The translations under genes and the position numbers were made by a program. A stretch of DNA of 64,000 bases from Enterococcus faecalis_A (lineage in GTDB: Bacteria; Bacillota; Bacilli; Lactobacillales; Enterococcaceae), in contig JBPDWA010000001.1 in assembly GCA_051295955.1 (NCBI GenBank), positions 310,001 through 374,000 on the forward strand, written 5' to 3'. Shown here piece after piece: positions 1 to 8,676 of the stretch. The notes under the pieces were generated by a model, which was given only the letters and a program-made list of their open reading frames with translations, did not search any database and had not been told where the DNA came from. The stretch's first letter is position 1. Each line of letters starts with the position of its first letter.

Positions 1-461
1 CAAGATAGCAAAACAATTAAGCTGGATCAAAACGGCAAAGTGTTAAACTTTAATATGAATGATAAATGTGCAGCAGGAACTGGTCGTTTTGTAGAAGCTT
101 TAATGCGCACATTGGGAGAAAATATTACGCATCTAGATTCTTTTGTGGCTGAGGCAACCCCCATTAAAATTAACAGCATGTGTATCGTATTTGCTGAATC
201 AGAAGTGATTGGCTTAATCGGAAAAGGAGCCAAAAGAGCAGATATAGCTCTCGGTGTACTACATTCAATTGCCAGGCGTATCAGCAATCAGGTGCGGCAA
301 GTCACGCCTATAGCTGGCCCGATCTTTTTTTCCGGAGGCTTGTCCAATAGTCGCATTATGGCCGAACTGATTGAAGAGTACACGAGCAGACTGTCTACTC
401 CGATTCGAAACTTGCTCAGTATGTCGGTGCAATTGGTGCTGCTCAAATTGGTTTAGATTAA
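1..461 (+). pseudogene. 2-hydroxyacyl-CoA dehydratase activase (BadF/HgdC family), 3' part, frameshifted
   Basis: The reading frame is open from the first base, so the 5' part lies outside the window. The protein shows the family's conserved stretch NMNDKCAAGTGRF, where the Cys is a ligand of the subunit-bridging [4Fe-4S] cluster, and later FSGGLSNS, the late ATPase-fold glycine motif. These activators use ATP to drive an electron into 2-hydroxyacyl-CoA dehydratases. The frame used from base 1 ends at 456 with an unrelated tail. The frame one base behind, from about 384, gives the expected ending QYVGAIGAAQIGLD and stops at 459-461. One base, probably a G in a GG pair, is missing near 383. 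This may be a real mutation or a sequencing error. The dehydratase subunits are not in view. Confidence 0.72.
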
Positions 462-468
462 ATTAAAT

Positions 469-497
469 AAAATTATTTTTTGCTAAAAAATAATTTT
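469..497 (+). terminator. AT-only perfect hairpin between activase and xdh
   Basis: Two perfect 13-bp arms (469-481 and 485-497) flank a 3-base loop GCT. The stem holds only A and T, so it is a weak terminator at best. Its place just after the activase and about 20 bases before the xdh -10 box also fits an operator. A near copy of the right half lies upstream of the flavodoxin promoter at 8425-8441. Confidence 0.45.
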
Positions 498-512
498 TAG
501 AGTAGAAATTTA

Positions 513-521
513 TGTTATAAT
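513..521 (+). promoter_or_regulatory. Extended -10 promoter of the xdh operon
   Basis: TGTTATAAT is a perfect -10 box (516-521) preceded by a TGn extension. No good -35 box is seen 17 bases upstream, which is common for extended -10 promoters. The xdh start codon lies 49 bases downstream of the box. Confidence 0.6.
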
Positions 522-569
522 GGGCTTGTGTGAAGTACTAAACTTATAACAGAAACTGAGGTGTGAAGA

Positions 570-3146
570 TTGTATTCATTAATTGTTAACGGCAACACAA
601 CAACCTGTACTGAAAACAAAAAGCTGATGGATTTTCTGCGAGAGGATTTGCATTTGACTGGAACTAAAAATGGCTGTAATCAAGGATCTTGTGGCGCTTG
701 TACTGTGCTGGTGAATGGAAGGGCTTCCAAAGCTTGCTTATTTAACTTGGACAAGCTTGAAGGCAAAGAAGTCACCACAATTGAGGGCGTTAGCCAGCGT
801 CATAAGGATGTTTACGCCTATGCTTTTGCTAAAGCTGGTGCGGTTCAATGTGGCTTTTGTATTCCGGGAATGGTCATGTCGATGCATGGCTTGCTTAACA
901 AAAAAACAGAACCAAGTGAAGAAGAAATTCGAAAAGCGCTTCGCGGCAATATTTGTCGCTGTACTGGCTACGTGAAAATTATTCAAGCGATTCAACGAGC
1001 AGCTAAAATGCTTCGAGAAGATACGCCAATTCCTGTTGAATTAGCTAGTGGCAAATTGGGTACTGATTTGAAGCGAGTTGATGCAGATGAAAAAACATTA
1101 GGAACGGGAATTTACGTCGATGACATTACCATTGACGGGATGCTTTATGCTTCTGCCATTCGTAGTCATTATCCTCGTGCAAAAGTGCTGGCAATTCGAA
1201 CAGCACAAGCCAAAGCCCACCCTGATTGTGAGGCTGTTTTAACAGCAGCTGATGTGCCAGGCAATAATAAAATCGGTCACTTGGAGTTTATTTCAGATTG
1301 GGATGTCTTAATTCCTGAAGGCGAAGTAACCCGATATGTTGGAGATGCAATTGTATTAGTCGTCTCAAAAAATAAAGCAACGCTTGAAGAGATCAAAGAG
1401 TTAGTTGAGATCGACTATGAAGAGTTGCCTCCCATTCTTTCTTGCGAGGAAGCATTGGCAGAAGGAGCACCGGCTATTCATGAAAAAGGCAATATTTTAT
1501 CCCATGAACATTTAGTTCGTGGAAATGCACAAGAACAATTGGCAGCCTCTGAATATGTTGTTACTCAGCATTATTCAGTCCCTATTAACGAACATGCTTT
1601 TATGGAGCCGGAATGTGCGATTGCCATGCCTGAAGGTGAAACGGGTATTCTGCTTTATAGTGCCGGCCAAAGTATTTACGATGAGCAGCGAGAAGTTGCT
1701 CGTATGCTAGGTCTTGAAAAAGAAAAGGTTCACGTGCAAGCTAAGCTAGTTGGAGGTGGCTTTGGCGGGAAAGAAGATATGAGTGTGCAGCATCATGCAG
1801 CCCTAGCTGCTTGGTGTTTACAAAAACCCGTCAAAGTATTATTCACTCGCCAAGAAAGCCTGATGGTGCATCCGAAACGTCACGGTATGGAAATGGACTT
1901 TACTACCGGCTGTGATGCCCAAGGAAACTTAACAGCTATGAAAGCGGTTATTTATGCGGATACTGGTGCTTACGCTTCATTGGGCGGTCCTGTTTTACAG
2001 CGAGCCTGTACGCATGCGGCTGGACCCTATAAATACCAGCATATCGATGTAGAAGGCTTTGCTGTGTATACTAATAATCCGCCGGCTGGTGCTTTTCGAG
2101 GCTTTGGTGTTTGTCAAACGGCTTTTGCTATCGAAAATAATTTGAATCTACTCGCTGAAAAAGTAGGACTTTCCCAATGGGAGATTCGCTATAAAAATGC
2201 TGTAGAAGCAGGAGATGCTTTGCCTAATGGGCAAATCGTTTCTCATAATTCAGCCTTGAAAGAAACGTTGTTGGCAGTGAAAGAAAGCTATGAAACAGCT
2301 ACAGTTGCTGGTATTTCTTGCTTCTTTAAAAATAGCGGCATCGGTGTCGGTCTTCCGGATTTCGGTCGTTGTATCGTGTCGGTGGAAGCAGGAAAAGTTC
2401 ACGTACGCACTAGCGCTGCTTGCATTGGCCAAGGCATGGCTACTGTTACGACACAAGTAGCGTGTGAAACGTTAAATCTGCCGCCGGAAATGATCGTCGC
2501 CGAAGCACCCGACACACGCCGAACGCCGGATTCTGGAACCACTACAGCTTCTCGCCAATCTTTATTCACAGGAGAAGCGACTAGGCGGGCTGCTATGCAG
2601 CTGCGTTATGAATTAGATATGGGGCGTCCTTTAGTTGACTTGGAGGGGAAAGAATTTTACGGTGAATATTCAGCCGAAACGGATCCTTTAATTAACGATA
2701 AGAAAAATCCTGTTAGTCATGCTGGCTACGGCTATGCTTCTGAAGTAGCCATTTTAGATGAAAAAGGCAAAGTTACTAAGATTGCTGCGGCCTATGATAT
2801 TGGCCAAGTGGTGAATCCTAAAGCAGCTGAAGGACAAATTGAAGGTGGTATCGTCATGGGAATGGGCTATGCTTTAACTGAAAAATTTGTGCTGGAAGAC
2901 GGCTACGTCAAAGCTAAATATGCCACACTTGGCTTATTGAATGCGACACAAGTTCCGCCCATTGAAATTCATTTGATTCAAGCGGAAAATATTCATGATG
3001 GTCTAGCATACGGAATAAAAGGAGTTGGTGAACTTGCTACCATTCCTACGGCACCAGCTCTGGCAGCAGCTTATTACGCTTGGGACGGAAAATTACGCCC
3101 AACTTTACCCATGACTGATACTTTTTATCAAAAAAAGAAAAAATAA
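570..3146 (+). CDS. xdh: Selenium-dependent xanthine dehydrogenase, fused FeS and Mo domains
   Basis: This 858-residue molybdenum hydroxylase probably oxidises purines such as xanthine. Residues 1-75 are a plant-type [2Fe-2S] domain with Cys36, 41, 44 and 56. The second [2Fe-2S] domain has Cys94, 97 (QCGFC), 129 and 131 (CRCTG). From about residue 160 follows the molybdopterin domain with GGGFGGKE (395-402), the AFRGFG motif and the catalytic GVGE with Glu821. There is no FAD domain, and no FAD subunit is encoded in the window, so electrons must leave to a separate carrier. Translation starts at TTG 570 behind a GAGGTG box. It heads the operon of Se and Mo-cofactor maturation genes, which points to the Se-dependent subgroup. 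Xanthine itself as substrate is inferred from the family. Confidence 0.9.
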   Translation: MYSLIVNGNTTTCTENKKLMDFLREDLHLTGTKNGCNQGSCGACTVLVNGRASKACLFNLDKLEGKEVTTIEGVSQRHKDVYAYAFAKAGAVQCGFCIPGMVMSMHGLLNKKTEPSEEEIRKALRGNICRCTGYVKIIQAIQRAAKMLREDTPIPVELASGKLGTDLKRVDADEKTLGTGIYVDDITIDGMLYASAIRSHYPRAKVLAIRTAQAKAHPDCEAVLTAADVPGNNKIGHLEFISDWDVLIPEGEVTRYVGDAIVLVVSKNKATLEEIKELVEIDYEELPPILSCEEALAEGAPAIHEKGNILSHEHLVRGNAQEQLAASEYVVTQHYSVPINEHAFMEPECAIAMPEGETGILLYSAGQSIYDEQREVARMLGLEKEKVHVQAKLVGGGFGGKEDMSVQHHAALAAWCLQKPVKVLFTRQESLMVHPKRHGMEMDFTTGCDAQGNLTAMKAVIYADTGAYASLGGPVLQRACTHAAGPYKYQHIDVEGFAVYTNNPPAGAFRGFGVCQTAFAIENNLNLLAEKVGLSQWEIRYKNAVEAGDALPNGQIVSHNSALKETLLAVKESYETATVAGISCFFKNSGIGVGLPDFGRCIVSVEAGKVHVRTSAACIGQGMATVTTQVACETLNLPPEMIVAEAPDTRRTPDSGTTTASRQSLFTGEATRRAAMQLRYELDMGRPLVDLEGKEFYGEYSAETDPLINDKKNPVSHAGYGYASEVAILDEKGKVTKIAAAYDIGQVVNPKAAEGQIEGGIVMGMGYALTEKFVLEDGYVKAKYATLGLLNATQVPPIEIHLIQAENIHDGLAYGIKGVGELATIPTAPALAAAYYAWDGKLRPTLPMTDTFYQKKKK

Positions 3147-3192
3147 CACATAAACGGTAATCAGCAAAAAGAAGTATAAAGGAGCCTGATCA

Positions 3193-3786
3193 ATGCTGAA
3201 AGTAAGTGGGATTATCATGGCTGCCGGTTTTTCAACCAGAATGGGTGCCAATAAGCTTTTTCTAACCTATCAAGGGACTACCTTTTTGGAACGGGTTATA
3301 AGGTTAACCCGGCACTTGGATTTATCTGAGCGAATTTTAGTACTGTCACCGGAAAACAATCAAAAAGTGTCGTTTGATTCTGAGCTGAAAGTGGTCATCA
3401 ATGAACAAGCACAGTTAGGGCAAAGCGGAAGTGTCCGTTTAGGCACACAAGCTGCCAGTGGTGATGGCTATCTTTATTTGACCGTCGATCAACCTTTGCT
3501 GACGCCAGAATTATTTGTGCCACTTTTTAAAGCCTATTCCAAGGAAACAATCGTATTTCCTGTCGATAGAAAACAAACACCGAACAGCCCAATTTTTTTT
3601 GGCAGTAGGTTTCGTTCTGAACTGCTGTCAGTCAGAGGTAGTGCAGGCGGACGTTTAGTCCGCCAGCGCCATCAGCAGGCATGGCGCAAAATTCAAGTGT
3701 CGGAACCGGAACGTTTACTTGATGTAGATACCCCAGTAGTCTACCAACAACTAGTGCAAAGAAGCTGGCAAAAGGAGCGTAAGTAG
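3193..3786 (+). CDS. mocA: Molybdenum cofactor nucleotidyltransferase, MocA/YgfJ family
   Basis: This 197-residue protein has the nucleotidyltransferase signature GIIMAAGFSTRMGANKL at residues 6-22 and the metal-site motif TVDQP near residue 98. MocA family enzymes attach CMP from CTP to Mo-molybdopterin to make the dinucleotide cofactor used by xanthine dehydrogenase-type enzymes. The gene sits 46 bases after xdh with a good GGAG box, and its stop overlaps the next start by one base. Its place in the Se-hydroxylase operon matches the YgfJ subgroup. The exact nucleotide (CTP or GTP) cannot be read from the sequence. Confidence 0.88.
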   Translation: MLKVSGIIMAAGFSTRMGANKLFLTYQGTTFLERVIRLTRHLDLSERILVLSPENNQKVSFDSELKVVINEQAQLGQSGSVRLGTQAASGDGYLYLTVDQPLLTPELFVPLFKAYSKETIVFPVDRKQTPNSPIFFGSRFRSELLSVRGSAGGRLVRQRHQQAWRKIQVSEPERLLDVDTPVVYQQLVQRSWQKERK

Positions 3787-4943
3787 TGAAAGAGTTTGTT
3801 TATTTAAATCATGCGGCAACGTCAAATCAAAAATTTCAACCGACTGTCCAAAAACTAATCACATATTTAGCAGCGAACAATCATATCAACAGCCAGCGGG
3901 GAATGCAGATGATTGATGAACCGGATTTTGTCTTTGCGACCCGTCAAAGAATTACTGAATTTTTTCACGCACCAGATCCGGCACATGTAATATTTACGCC
4001 GAATGCAACTGCTTCTTTAAATATGGTTTTAAATGGGCTGTTAAAACCGGGTGATCATATCTTAACTACGTCAGTAGAACACAATGCCGTTACTCGTCCG
4101 CTTGAGCGCTTGATGACTGAAAAGAATATTCAGGTTACCTACCTGCCTTGTACCAAAGAAGGGCGGTTAGATCCGCAACAAATTATTGCGGCGATCCGTC
4201 CTGAAACAAAAGCGTTGGTGATGACCCATGCTTCAAATGTTTTGGGAACTATTTTGCCTGTAAAAATGTGTTTTAAAATTGCGAAGAGCTATGGTTTATT
4301 TACTATTTTAGACAGTGCCCAAACGGCTGGCTTTCTGCCTTTAGACCTTGCTGAATTAGCGGCCGATGTCTTGGTGTTTACCGGACATAAAGGCTTGATG
4401 GGCTTAGCGGGAATTGGGGGCTTTATTTTAGCCAAAGCAAGTGAAGAACGAATAGATCCTTGGCTTTGTGGAGGCACTGGTAGTGCTTCTGCTTCTTTAC
4501 GACAGCCGTTGGTTTTGCCAGATAAATATGAGCCGGGAACTCCCAATCTGATGGGTATTTTAAGTTTAAAAAGCGCCATAGAAACCATTGAAACATTGGG
4601 CTTATCCTCAATTACCAACCATGGAAATATGCTGACAGCTCACTTTCTAACTGGTTTAACGAAACTGCCGGTTGAAATTTTAGGAACCCAAGATGCGGCT
4701 GCTTCTGTACCAGTGGTTTCTATCGTTGCCCCAAAACTGGATTCAGGTGAATTAGCACAACTACTGGCTGAACGCTATCAAATTATCACTAGATCAGGTT
4801 TGCATTGTGCTCCACTGGCTCATCAAACGGCTGGAACGATTAACACTGGCGCGCTTCGTTTTAGTTTCGGTTGGGAAACCACAATAGCTGAGCTTGATTA
4901 TGCACTTTTGGCTTTGGCGGAGATTTTACGGGAATACACGTGA
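3786..4943 (+). CDS. NifS-like cysteine desulfurase/selenocysteine lyase of the Se-hydroxylase operon
   Basis: This 385-residue class V aminotransferase-fold PLP enzyme carries the PLP lysine in TGHKG (Lys202) and the substrate cysteine in GLHCAP (Cys341). EHNAV and DSAQTAG are cofactor-contact motifs. The family releases sulfur or selenium from cysteine or selenocysteine as a protein-bound persulfide or selenide. It differs from SufS at 41579 and sits directly upstream of selD, so it probably supplies selenium to SelD or to the hydroxylase; this is inferred from context. It starts at GTG 3786, overlapping the mocA stop by one base, behind AAAGGAG. It belongs to the group found with orphan SelD genes in enterococci. 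Confidence 0.85.
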   Translation: MKEFVYLNHAATSNQKFQPTVQKLITYLAANNHINSQRGMQMIDEPDFVFATRQRITEFFHAPDPAHVIFTPNATASLNMVLNGLLKPGDHILTTSVEHNAVTRPLERLMTEKNIQVTYLPCTKEGRLDPQQIIAAIRPETKALVMTHASNVLGTILPVKMCFKIAKSYGLFTILDSAQTAGFLPLDLAELAADVLVFTGHKGLMGLAGIGGFILAKASEERIDPWLCGGTGSASASLRQPLVLPDKYEPGTPNLMGILSLKSAIETIETLGLSSITNHGNMLTAHFLTGLTKLPVEILGTQDAAASVPVVSIVAPKLDSGELAQLLAERYQIITRSGLHCAPLAHQTAGTINTGALRFSFGWETTIAELDYALLALAEILREYT

Positions 4944-4955
4944 AGGAGTAAAGCG

Positions 4956-5978
4956 ATGGAATTTTTATCTCAATGTACCTCTGGTGGGTGTGGTGCCAAA
5001 ATTGGACCAGTCGAGTTAGCTGGTTGTTTAAATGGTCTACAAAAGCTGAACGATCCTCAATTATTAGTGGGATTTGATGCGGCAGATGATGCAGCCGTCT
5101 ATCAAATTTCCGAAAAAGTAGCGATTATTTCGACAGTCGATTTTTTTTCGCCGATGGTGGCTGATCCTTTCACCTTTGGCAAAATTGCTGTAGCCAATGC
5201 TTTAAGCGACATTTACGCAATGGGCGGTGAAGTATTGTTTGCATTAAATCTTGTTTGTTTTCCAGAAAAAATGTCTAAAATATTTTTAAAGGAGATGTTG
5301 GCAGGTGGAGCCGCTAAACTCAAAGAAGCACAGGCATCTTTGGCGGGCGGGCATTCGATTTATGACCATGAACCCAAATATGGTTTAGCTGTAACTGGTT
5401 GGGTTGATCCGCAAAAAATTTTACAAAATCACACGGCACAAGTTGGGGATGTTTTGATTCTTACGAAAGGTTTGGGCGTTGGTTTAATTCAATCAGCTCT
5501 TAGAGGAAATGTTGCGTCAAAAGCAGCGGCTGAGGCTGCCCGTCAGTCAATGGAACGACTGAATAAATATGCTGCCGCTCAAGTCAAAAACTTCGCTGTT
5601 CATGCTGCAACTGACGTTACCGGCTTCGGCCTGTTAGGTCAAGCAGTCGAAATGGCTGGTACAAATGTTACACTAGTTATCGATACTCACCAATTGCCAA
5701 TACTTCCAGAAGCTTATCAGTATGCAGCCGCATTTTTGGCGACTGCAGCAGCAGTAAGGAACCGCAAATTTGTTTCAGATAAAGTTGATTTGTCCACAGC
5801 TTCACCTGCATTTCAAGAAATATTAGTTGATCCGCAAACTTCCGGCGGTTTGTTGTTTAGTGTTGCACCGGAACAGGCAGCTGATTGTTTGGCGGCCATT
5901 CAGCAAGTAGAACCGATTGCCGCTATTATTGGTGAAGTTTGTGAAAAAACCACTGAGCATTCTGTGATTATTGTATAA
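4956..5978 (+). CDS. selD: Selenophosphate synthetase
   Basis: SelD makes selenophosphate from selenide and ATP. The 340-residue protein has the N-terminal catalytic motif GGCGAK with Cys12 and Lys15, matching Cys17 and Lys20 of the E. coli enzyme, so it is a cysteine form, not a selenoprotein. The AIR-synthase fold motifs DFFSPMVADPFTFGKIA and GHSIYD are present. No selA, selB, tRNA-Sec or SelU (mnmH) gene is seen in the window. Given the neighbours, its selenophosphate likely feeds the labile selenium ligand of the Mo hydroxylase (the orphan SelD situation). The GGAG box is 12 bases after the NifS-like stop. Confidence 0.93.
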   Translation: MEFLSQCTSGGCGAKIGPVELAGCLNGLQKLNDPQLLVGFDAADDAAVYQISEKVAIISTVDFFSPMVADPFTFGKIAVANALSDIYAMGGEVLFALNLVCFPEKMSKIFLKEMLAGGAAKLKEAQASLAGGHSIYDHEPKYGLAVTGWVDPQKILQNHTAQVGDVLILTKGLGVGLIQSALRGNVASKAAAEAARQSMERLNKYAAAQVKNFAVHAATDVTGFGLLGQAVEMAGTNVTLVIDTHQLPILPEAYQYAAAFLATAAAVRNRKFVSDKVDLSTASPAFQEILVDPQTSGGLLFSVAPEQAADCLAAIQQVEPIAAIIGEVCEKTTEHSVIIV

Positions 5979-5994
5979 GAAAGAAGAGATACCA

Positions 5995-6585
5995 ATGGAA
6001 AAAATTTATGCCTTAGGGAAGCCTTGTCCAATTCCAGTAATTGAAGCAAAAAAAGCTATCCAAGAACTTCAAAAAACAGGTGGAGAGTTAACAATTCTTG
6101 TTGATAATGAAGTGGCTGTCAGTAACCTTGAAAAAATGGCTGCCGGCTGGCAGTTGAAAATTGACCATTCACAAACGATTGATGGCAATTACGCTGTTGT
6201 GATAGCTGTTCCGCAAGGATTTCAACTTTCCCAAGCCCAATCCGCGGAGCGGTCTTTGGTAATTGCAATCAGCAGTGATGAAATGGGAACGGGTGCTTCA
6301 GCGTTAGGCAAAATTTTATTGAAAAGCTATATTTATTCATTAACTGAATTAACAGCTCCGCCTACGCAGGTGCTTTTTTTTAACAGCGGTGTTTATTTAA
6401 CAAATCAAAGCTCAACTGTACTTGAGGATTTACGCACATTGGCAGCAAAAGGAACAAAAATCAGTACTTGCGGCGCTTGTTTAGACTTTTATGAAATCAA
6501 GGAAACCTTGGCAATTGGCACGATTACCAATATGTATACTATTGCTGAAACTATGGCTAATTGTGAGAAAGTAATTATGATATGA
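5995..6585 (+). CDS. yedF: Selenium metabolism protein YedF (TusA-like plus DsrE-like domains)
   Basis: This two-domain protein of 196 residues begins with a TusA/SirA-like domain containing GKPCPIPVIEAKKA (Cys at residue 10), the fold that carries persulfide sulfur or selenium on cysteine. It ends in a DsrE-like domain with CGACLDFYEI and GTITNMYTIAE. ATG 5995 is preferred over the TTG at 5971 because it gives the normal family N-terminus. The upstream purine-rich AGAAGAG is a modest ribosome site, suggesting coupling to selD, which ends 16 bases before. It probably relays selenium between the desulfurase, SelD and the hydroxylase; this is inference from the family's consistent co-occurrence. 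Confidence 0.87.
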   Translation: MEKIYALGKPCPIPVIEAKKAIQELQKTGGELTILVDNEVAVSNLEKMAAGWQLKIDHSQTIDGNYAVVIAVPQGFQLSQAQSAERSLVIAISSDEMGTGASALGKILLKSYIYSLTELTAPPTQVLFFNSGVYLTNQSSTVLEDLRTLAAKGTKISTCGACLDFYEIKETLAIGTITNMYTIAETMANCEKVIMI

Positions 6586-6594
6586 GGTGGTCAA

Positions 6595-6852
6595 ATGGAA
6601 TTTCTCTTCACTTTTCCCAATGTCCATTATGCAATTCACAGTGAAAAATATTTAACTGCACAACAGATTCTGGTAAAAGTCGTGCCGCTACCTGCCAGCC
6701 TTGGGGATTTTTGTGGAGTTTGTTTGCGAATCAATGAAGCTGATTTAGAAAAAAGCTATGGGCTGTTAACTGATGAAGGAGTACCGGTTAAAGCAATTTT
6801 TAAAATTGAAAAGCATGCTGGAGAAAGGAAGTACCAGAAATGGACTGCTTGA
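6595..6852 (+). CDS. Putative Se/S carrier protein, DUF3343
   Basis: This 85-residue protein matches the small DUF3343 family that accompanies Se-dependent hydroxylase genes and NifS-like enzymes. It starts with the typical MEFLFTFPNVHYAIHSEKYL segment and has a CGVC cysteine pair in residues 40-43 that could carry sulfur or selenium. It lies 9 bases after yedF and its 3' end overlaps yqeC by 13 bases, so it is translated as part of the same unit. The carrier role is a family-level prediction. Confidence 0.78.
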   Translation: MEFLFTFPNVHYAIHSEKYLTAQQILVKVVPLPASLGDFCGVCLRINEADLEKSYGLLTDEGVPVKAIFKIEKHAGERKYQKWTA

Positions 6853-7568
6853 AAGATTGTTTGCAAATCAACGGACAACAAGTTATTTCGCTAATCGGCA
6901 GCGGTGGCAAAACAAGTCTGATGTGGTACTTGGCTGAATGTTATCGTAAAGAGCGTGTACTGGTCAGTACGACGACTAAAATCGGCTATCCTGCGCCTGC
7001 TTGCTACGATTATTTTTATAGTGAGCAATTTGATCAGTTAGGTACAGATGGACCAGGTATTACCGTAGCTGGTCGTTTCACTAAAGAACACACGAAATTA
7101 AGGATACCTCCGGCGGTTTTTCGCTCGCTTTTTGCGAAATTTGATAAAGTCCTTTTAGAAGCAGACGGCTCAAAACAATTGCCGTTAAAAGGCTGGGAAA
7201 CATTTGAACCAGTGATTATTCCTGAGACCACTATCACTATCGGCTTGATGCCAATCGCCGTTTTAGGCAAAACCATTAGCTCTGCTACGGTTCATCGTTT
7301 ACCGCTTTTTTTACGGAGTACCGATACTAAAGCAGGACAAATCATCCTTGAAGAAACTCTGGCAAATATTATTGCAAGTCCTGTCGGCTTATGGGCAAAA
7401 AGTCGTGGGCAACGAATTTTATGTTTAAATCAAGTTGAGACAGCCAGCCAGTTACTGCAGGCACGAACAGTCGCCTCTTTACTGCCGCATTCCTTGCTTA
7501 CACGGTTAAGTAAAGTAATTGCCTGTAATATTCAAACGCAAGAGGGGGTGATTTTATGGGAACGATAA
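6840..7568 (+). CDS. yqeC: Selenium-dependent hydroxylase accessory protein YqeC
   Basis: The 242-residue product has a P-loop-like GSGGKTSLM motif at about residues 18-26 and the STTTKIGYP and LLEADGSKQLPLKG stretches typical of YqeC. The family is an accessory factor of Se-dependent molybdenum hydroxylases; its biochemical step is not established. The ATG at 6840 overlaps the previous gene by 13 bases and follows a GGAG box (6821-6824). Its end overlaps yqeB by 13 bases, suggesting tight translational coupling. Confidence 0.85.
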   Translation: MDCLKDCLQINGQQVISLIGSGGKTSLMWYLAECYRKERVLVSTTTKIGYPAPACYDYFYSEQFDQLGTDGPGITVAGRFTKEHTKLRIPPAVFRSLFAKFDKVLLEADGSKQLPLKGWETFEPVIIPETTITIGLMPIAVLGKTISSATVHRLPLFLRSTDTKAGQIILEETLANIIASPVGLWAKSRGQRILCLNQVETASQLLQARTVASLLPHSLLTRLSKVIACNIQTQEGVILWER

Positions 7569-8386
7569 AGACTACAATTGAAGATACGGTAGTTGTAGTA
7601 AGAGGTGGTGGAGATCTGGCAACAGGCGTTGTTCAAAAGCTTTATCATGCTGGCTTTAAAGTAGTTGTTTTAGAAACTGCCCGTCCTTTGGCGATTCGGC
7701 GAACGGTCGCCTTATGTAATGCCGTCTTTCAGGGAGTCCAGCAAGTGGAAGACTTGAAGGGTGTTTTAGTGAATTCATGGCAAGAGTGTGCAGCTTGTTG
7801 GCAACAAAATCAAATTCCGCTATTAATTGATACTCACGCTGAGTCATTGACACTTTTGAAACCATCAGTTGTGGTCGATGCAATTTTAGCTAAACGTAAT
7901 TTAGGCACTAAGTCAACATTGGCACCAGTTACAATTGCATTGGGGCCTGGCTTTTCCGCTCCAGAAGAAGTGGATGTCGTTGTAGAAACGATGCGTGGTC
8001 ATTATTTAGGACGGCTGTATTTTCAAGGGCAAGCTTTGCCTAATACAGGTATTCCAGGAGAAATTGGCGGTAAAAGTGCTGAACGAGTGATTCATGCTCC
8101 GACAGCCGGTAAAATCCGCCATCTTAAACGGATTGGCGCTGTCGTGCAACAAGGCGAGCCGCTGTTTTATATTGACCAAGACTTAGTGACGTCACCTCTT
8201 AACGGCGTTTTACGAGGGCTTATTTCTGACCAAGTAATCTGTACCAAAGGACTAAAATGTGGCGATGTGGATCCTAGATCTCCACAAGTTGTGGACTGTT
8301 TTACGATTTCTGATAAAGCACGTGCTCTAGGGGGAGCAGTCTTAGAGGCAGTTTTATTTTTAGGTAAGAAAAAAGGGCTCTTTTAA
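7556..8386 (+). CDS. yqeB: Selenium-dependent molybdenum hydroxylase system protein YqeB
   Basis: This 276-residue protein opens with VVVRGGGDLATGVVQKLYHA, a Rossmann-like glycine motif seen in YqeB. The C-terminal half carries HAPTAGKIRHLKRIGAVV and TSPLNGVLRGL, resembling a biotinyl/lipoyl-type beta-hammerhead. It is thought to act in maturation of the Se-Mo active site, perhaps like XdhC in inserting the modified cofactor; the chemistry is unproven. It is the last gene of the operon. No strong terminator follows, but the next gene has its own promoter 70 bases downstream. Confidence 0.86.
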   Translation: MGTIKTTIEDTVVVVRGGGDLATGVVQKLYHAGFKVVVLETARPLAIRRTVALCNAVFQGVQQVEDLKGVLVNSWQECAACWQQNQIPLLIDTHAESLTLLKPSVVVDAILAKRNLGTKSTLAPVTIALGPGFSAPEEVDVVVETMRGHYLGRLYFQGQALPNTGIPGEIGGKSAERVIHAPTAGKIRHLKRIGAVVQQGEPLFYIDQDLVTSPLNGVLRGLISDQVICTKGLKCGDVDPRSPQVVDCFTISDKARALGGAVLEAVLFLGKKKGLF

Positions 8387-8455
8387 CTATATTTAAGCAG
8401 CAATAAAGTAAGACCTGAATGTATGCTAAAAATTATTTTTTCTATCTGAAAAATA

Positions 8456-8484
8456 TTGTTTTAAAAAGATGTTAATGGTATAGT
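8456..8484 (+). promoter_or_regulatory. SigA-type promoter of the flavodoxin-Nfn-PFOR operon
   Basis: TTGTTT (8456-8461) and TATAGT (8479-8484) are separated by 17 bases. The leader to the flavodoxin start is about 190 bases, long enough for a regulatory fold. It contains a direct repeat of AAATAGCAC (8493-8501 and 8504-8512) just after the -10 box. The upstream side carries the AT-rich motif also seen before xdh. Confidence 0.68.
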
Positions 8485-8676
8485 GTAAATGAAATAGCAC
8501 AAAAATAGCACTTAAAAGTAGACGGTCCTCTATCATGGTCACAAAAATGATATGTGAAAAAGGTAATTTTTTGACTGGTACAAAAAGAATTTGTCAAACT
8601 GTTTCAGCACAAATGAAAGGGTTTACATTTCTGCTGTACTGAAAATATTATGAAAAAATAGAAAGGATGGGTCATT

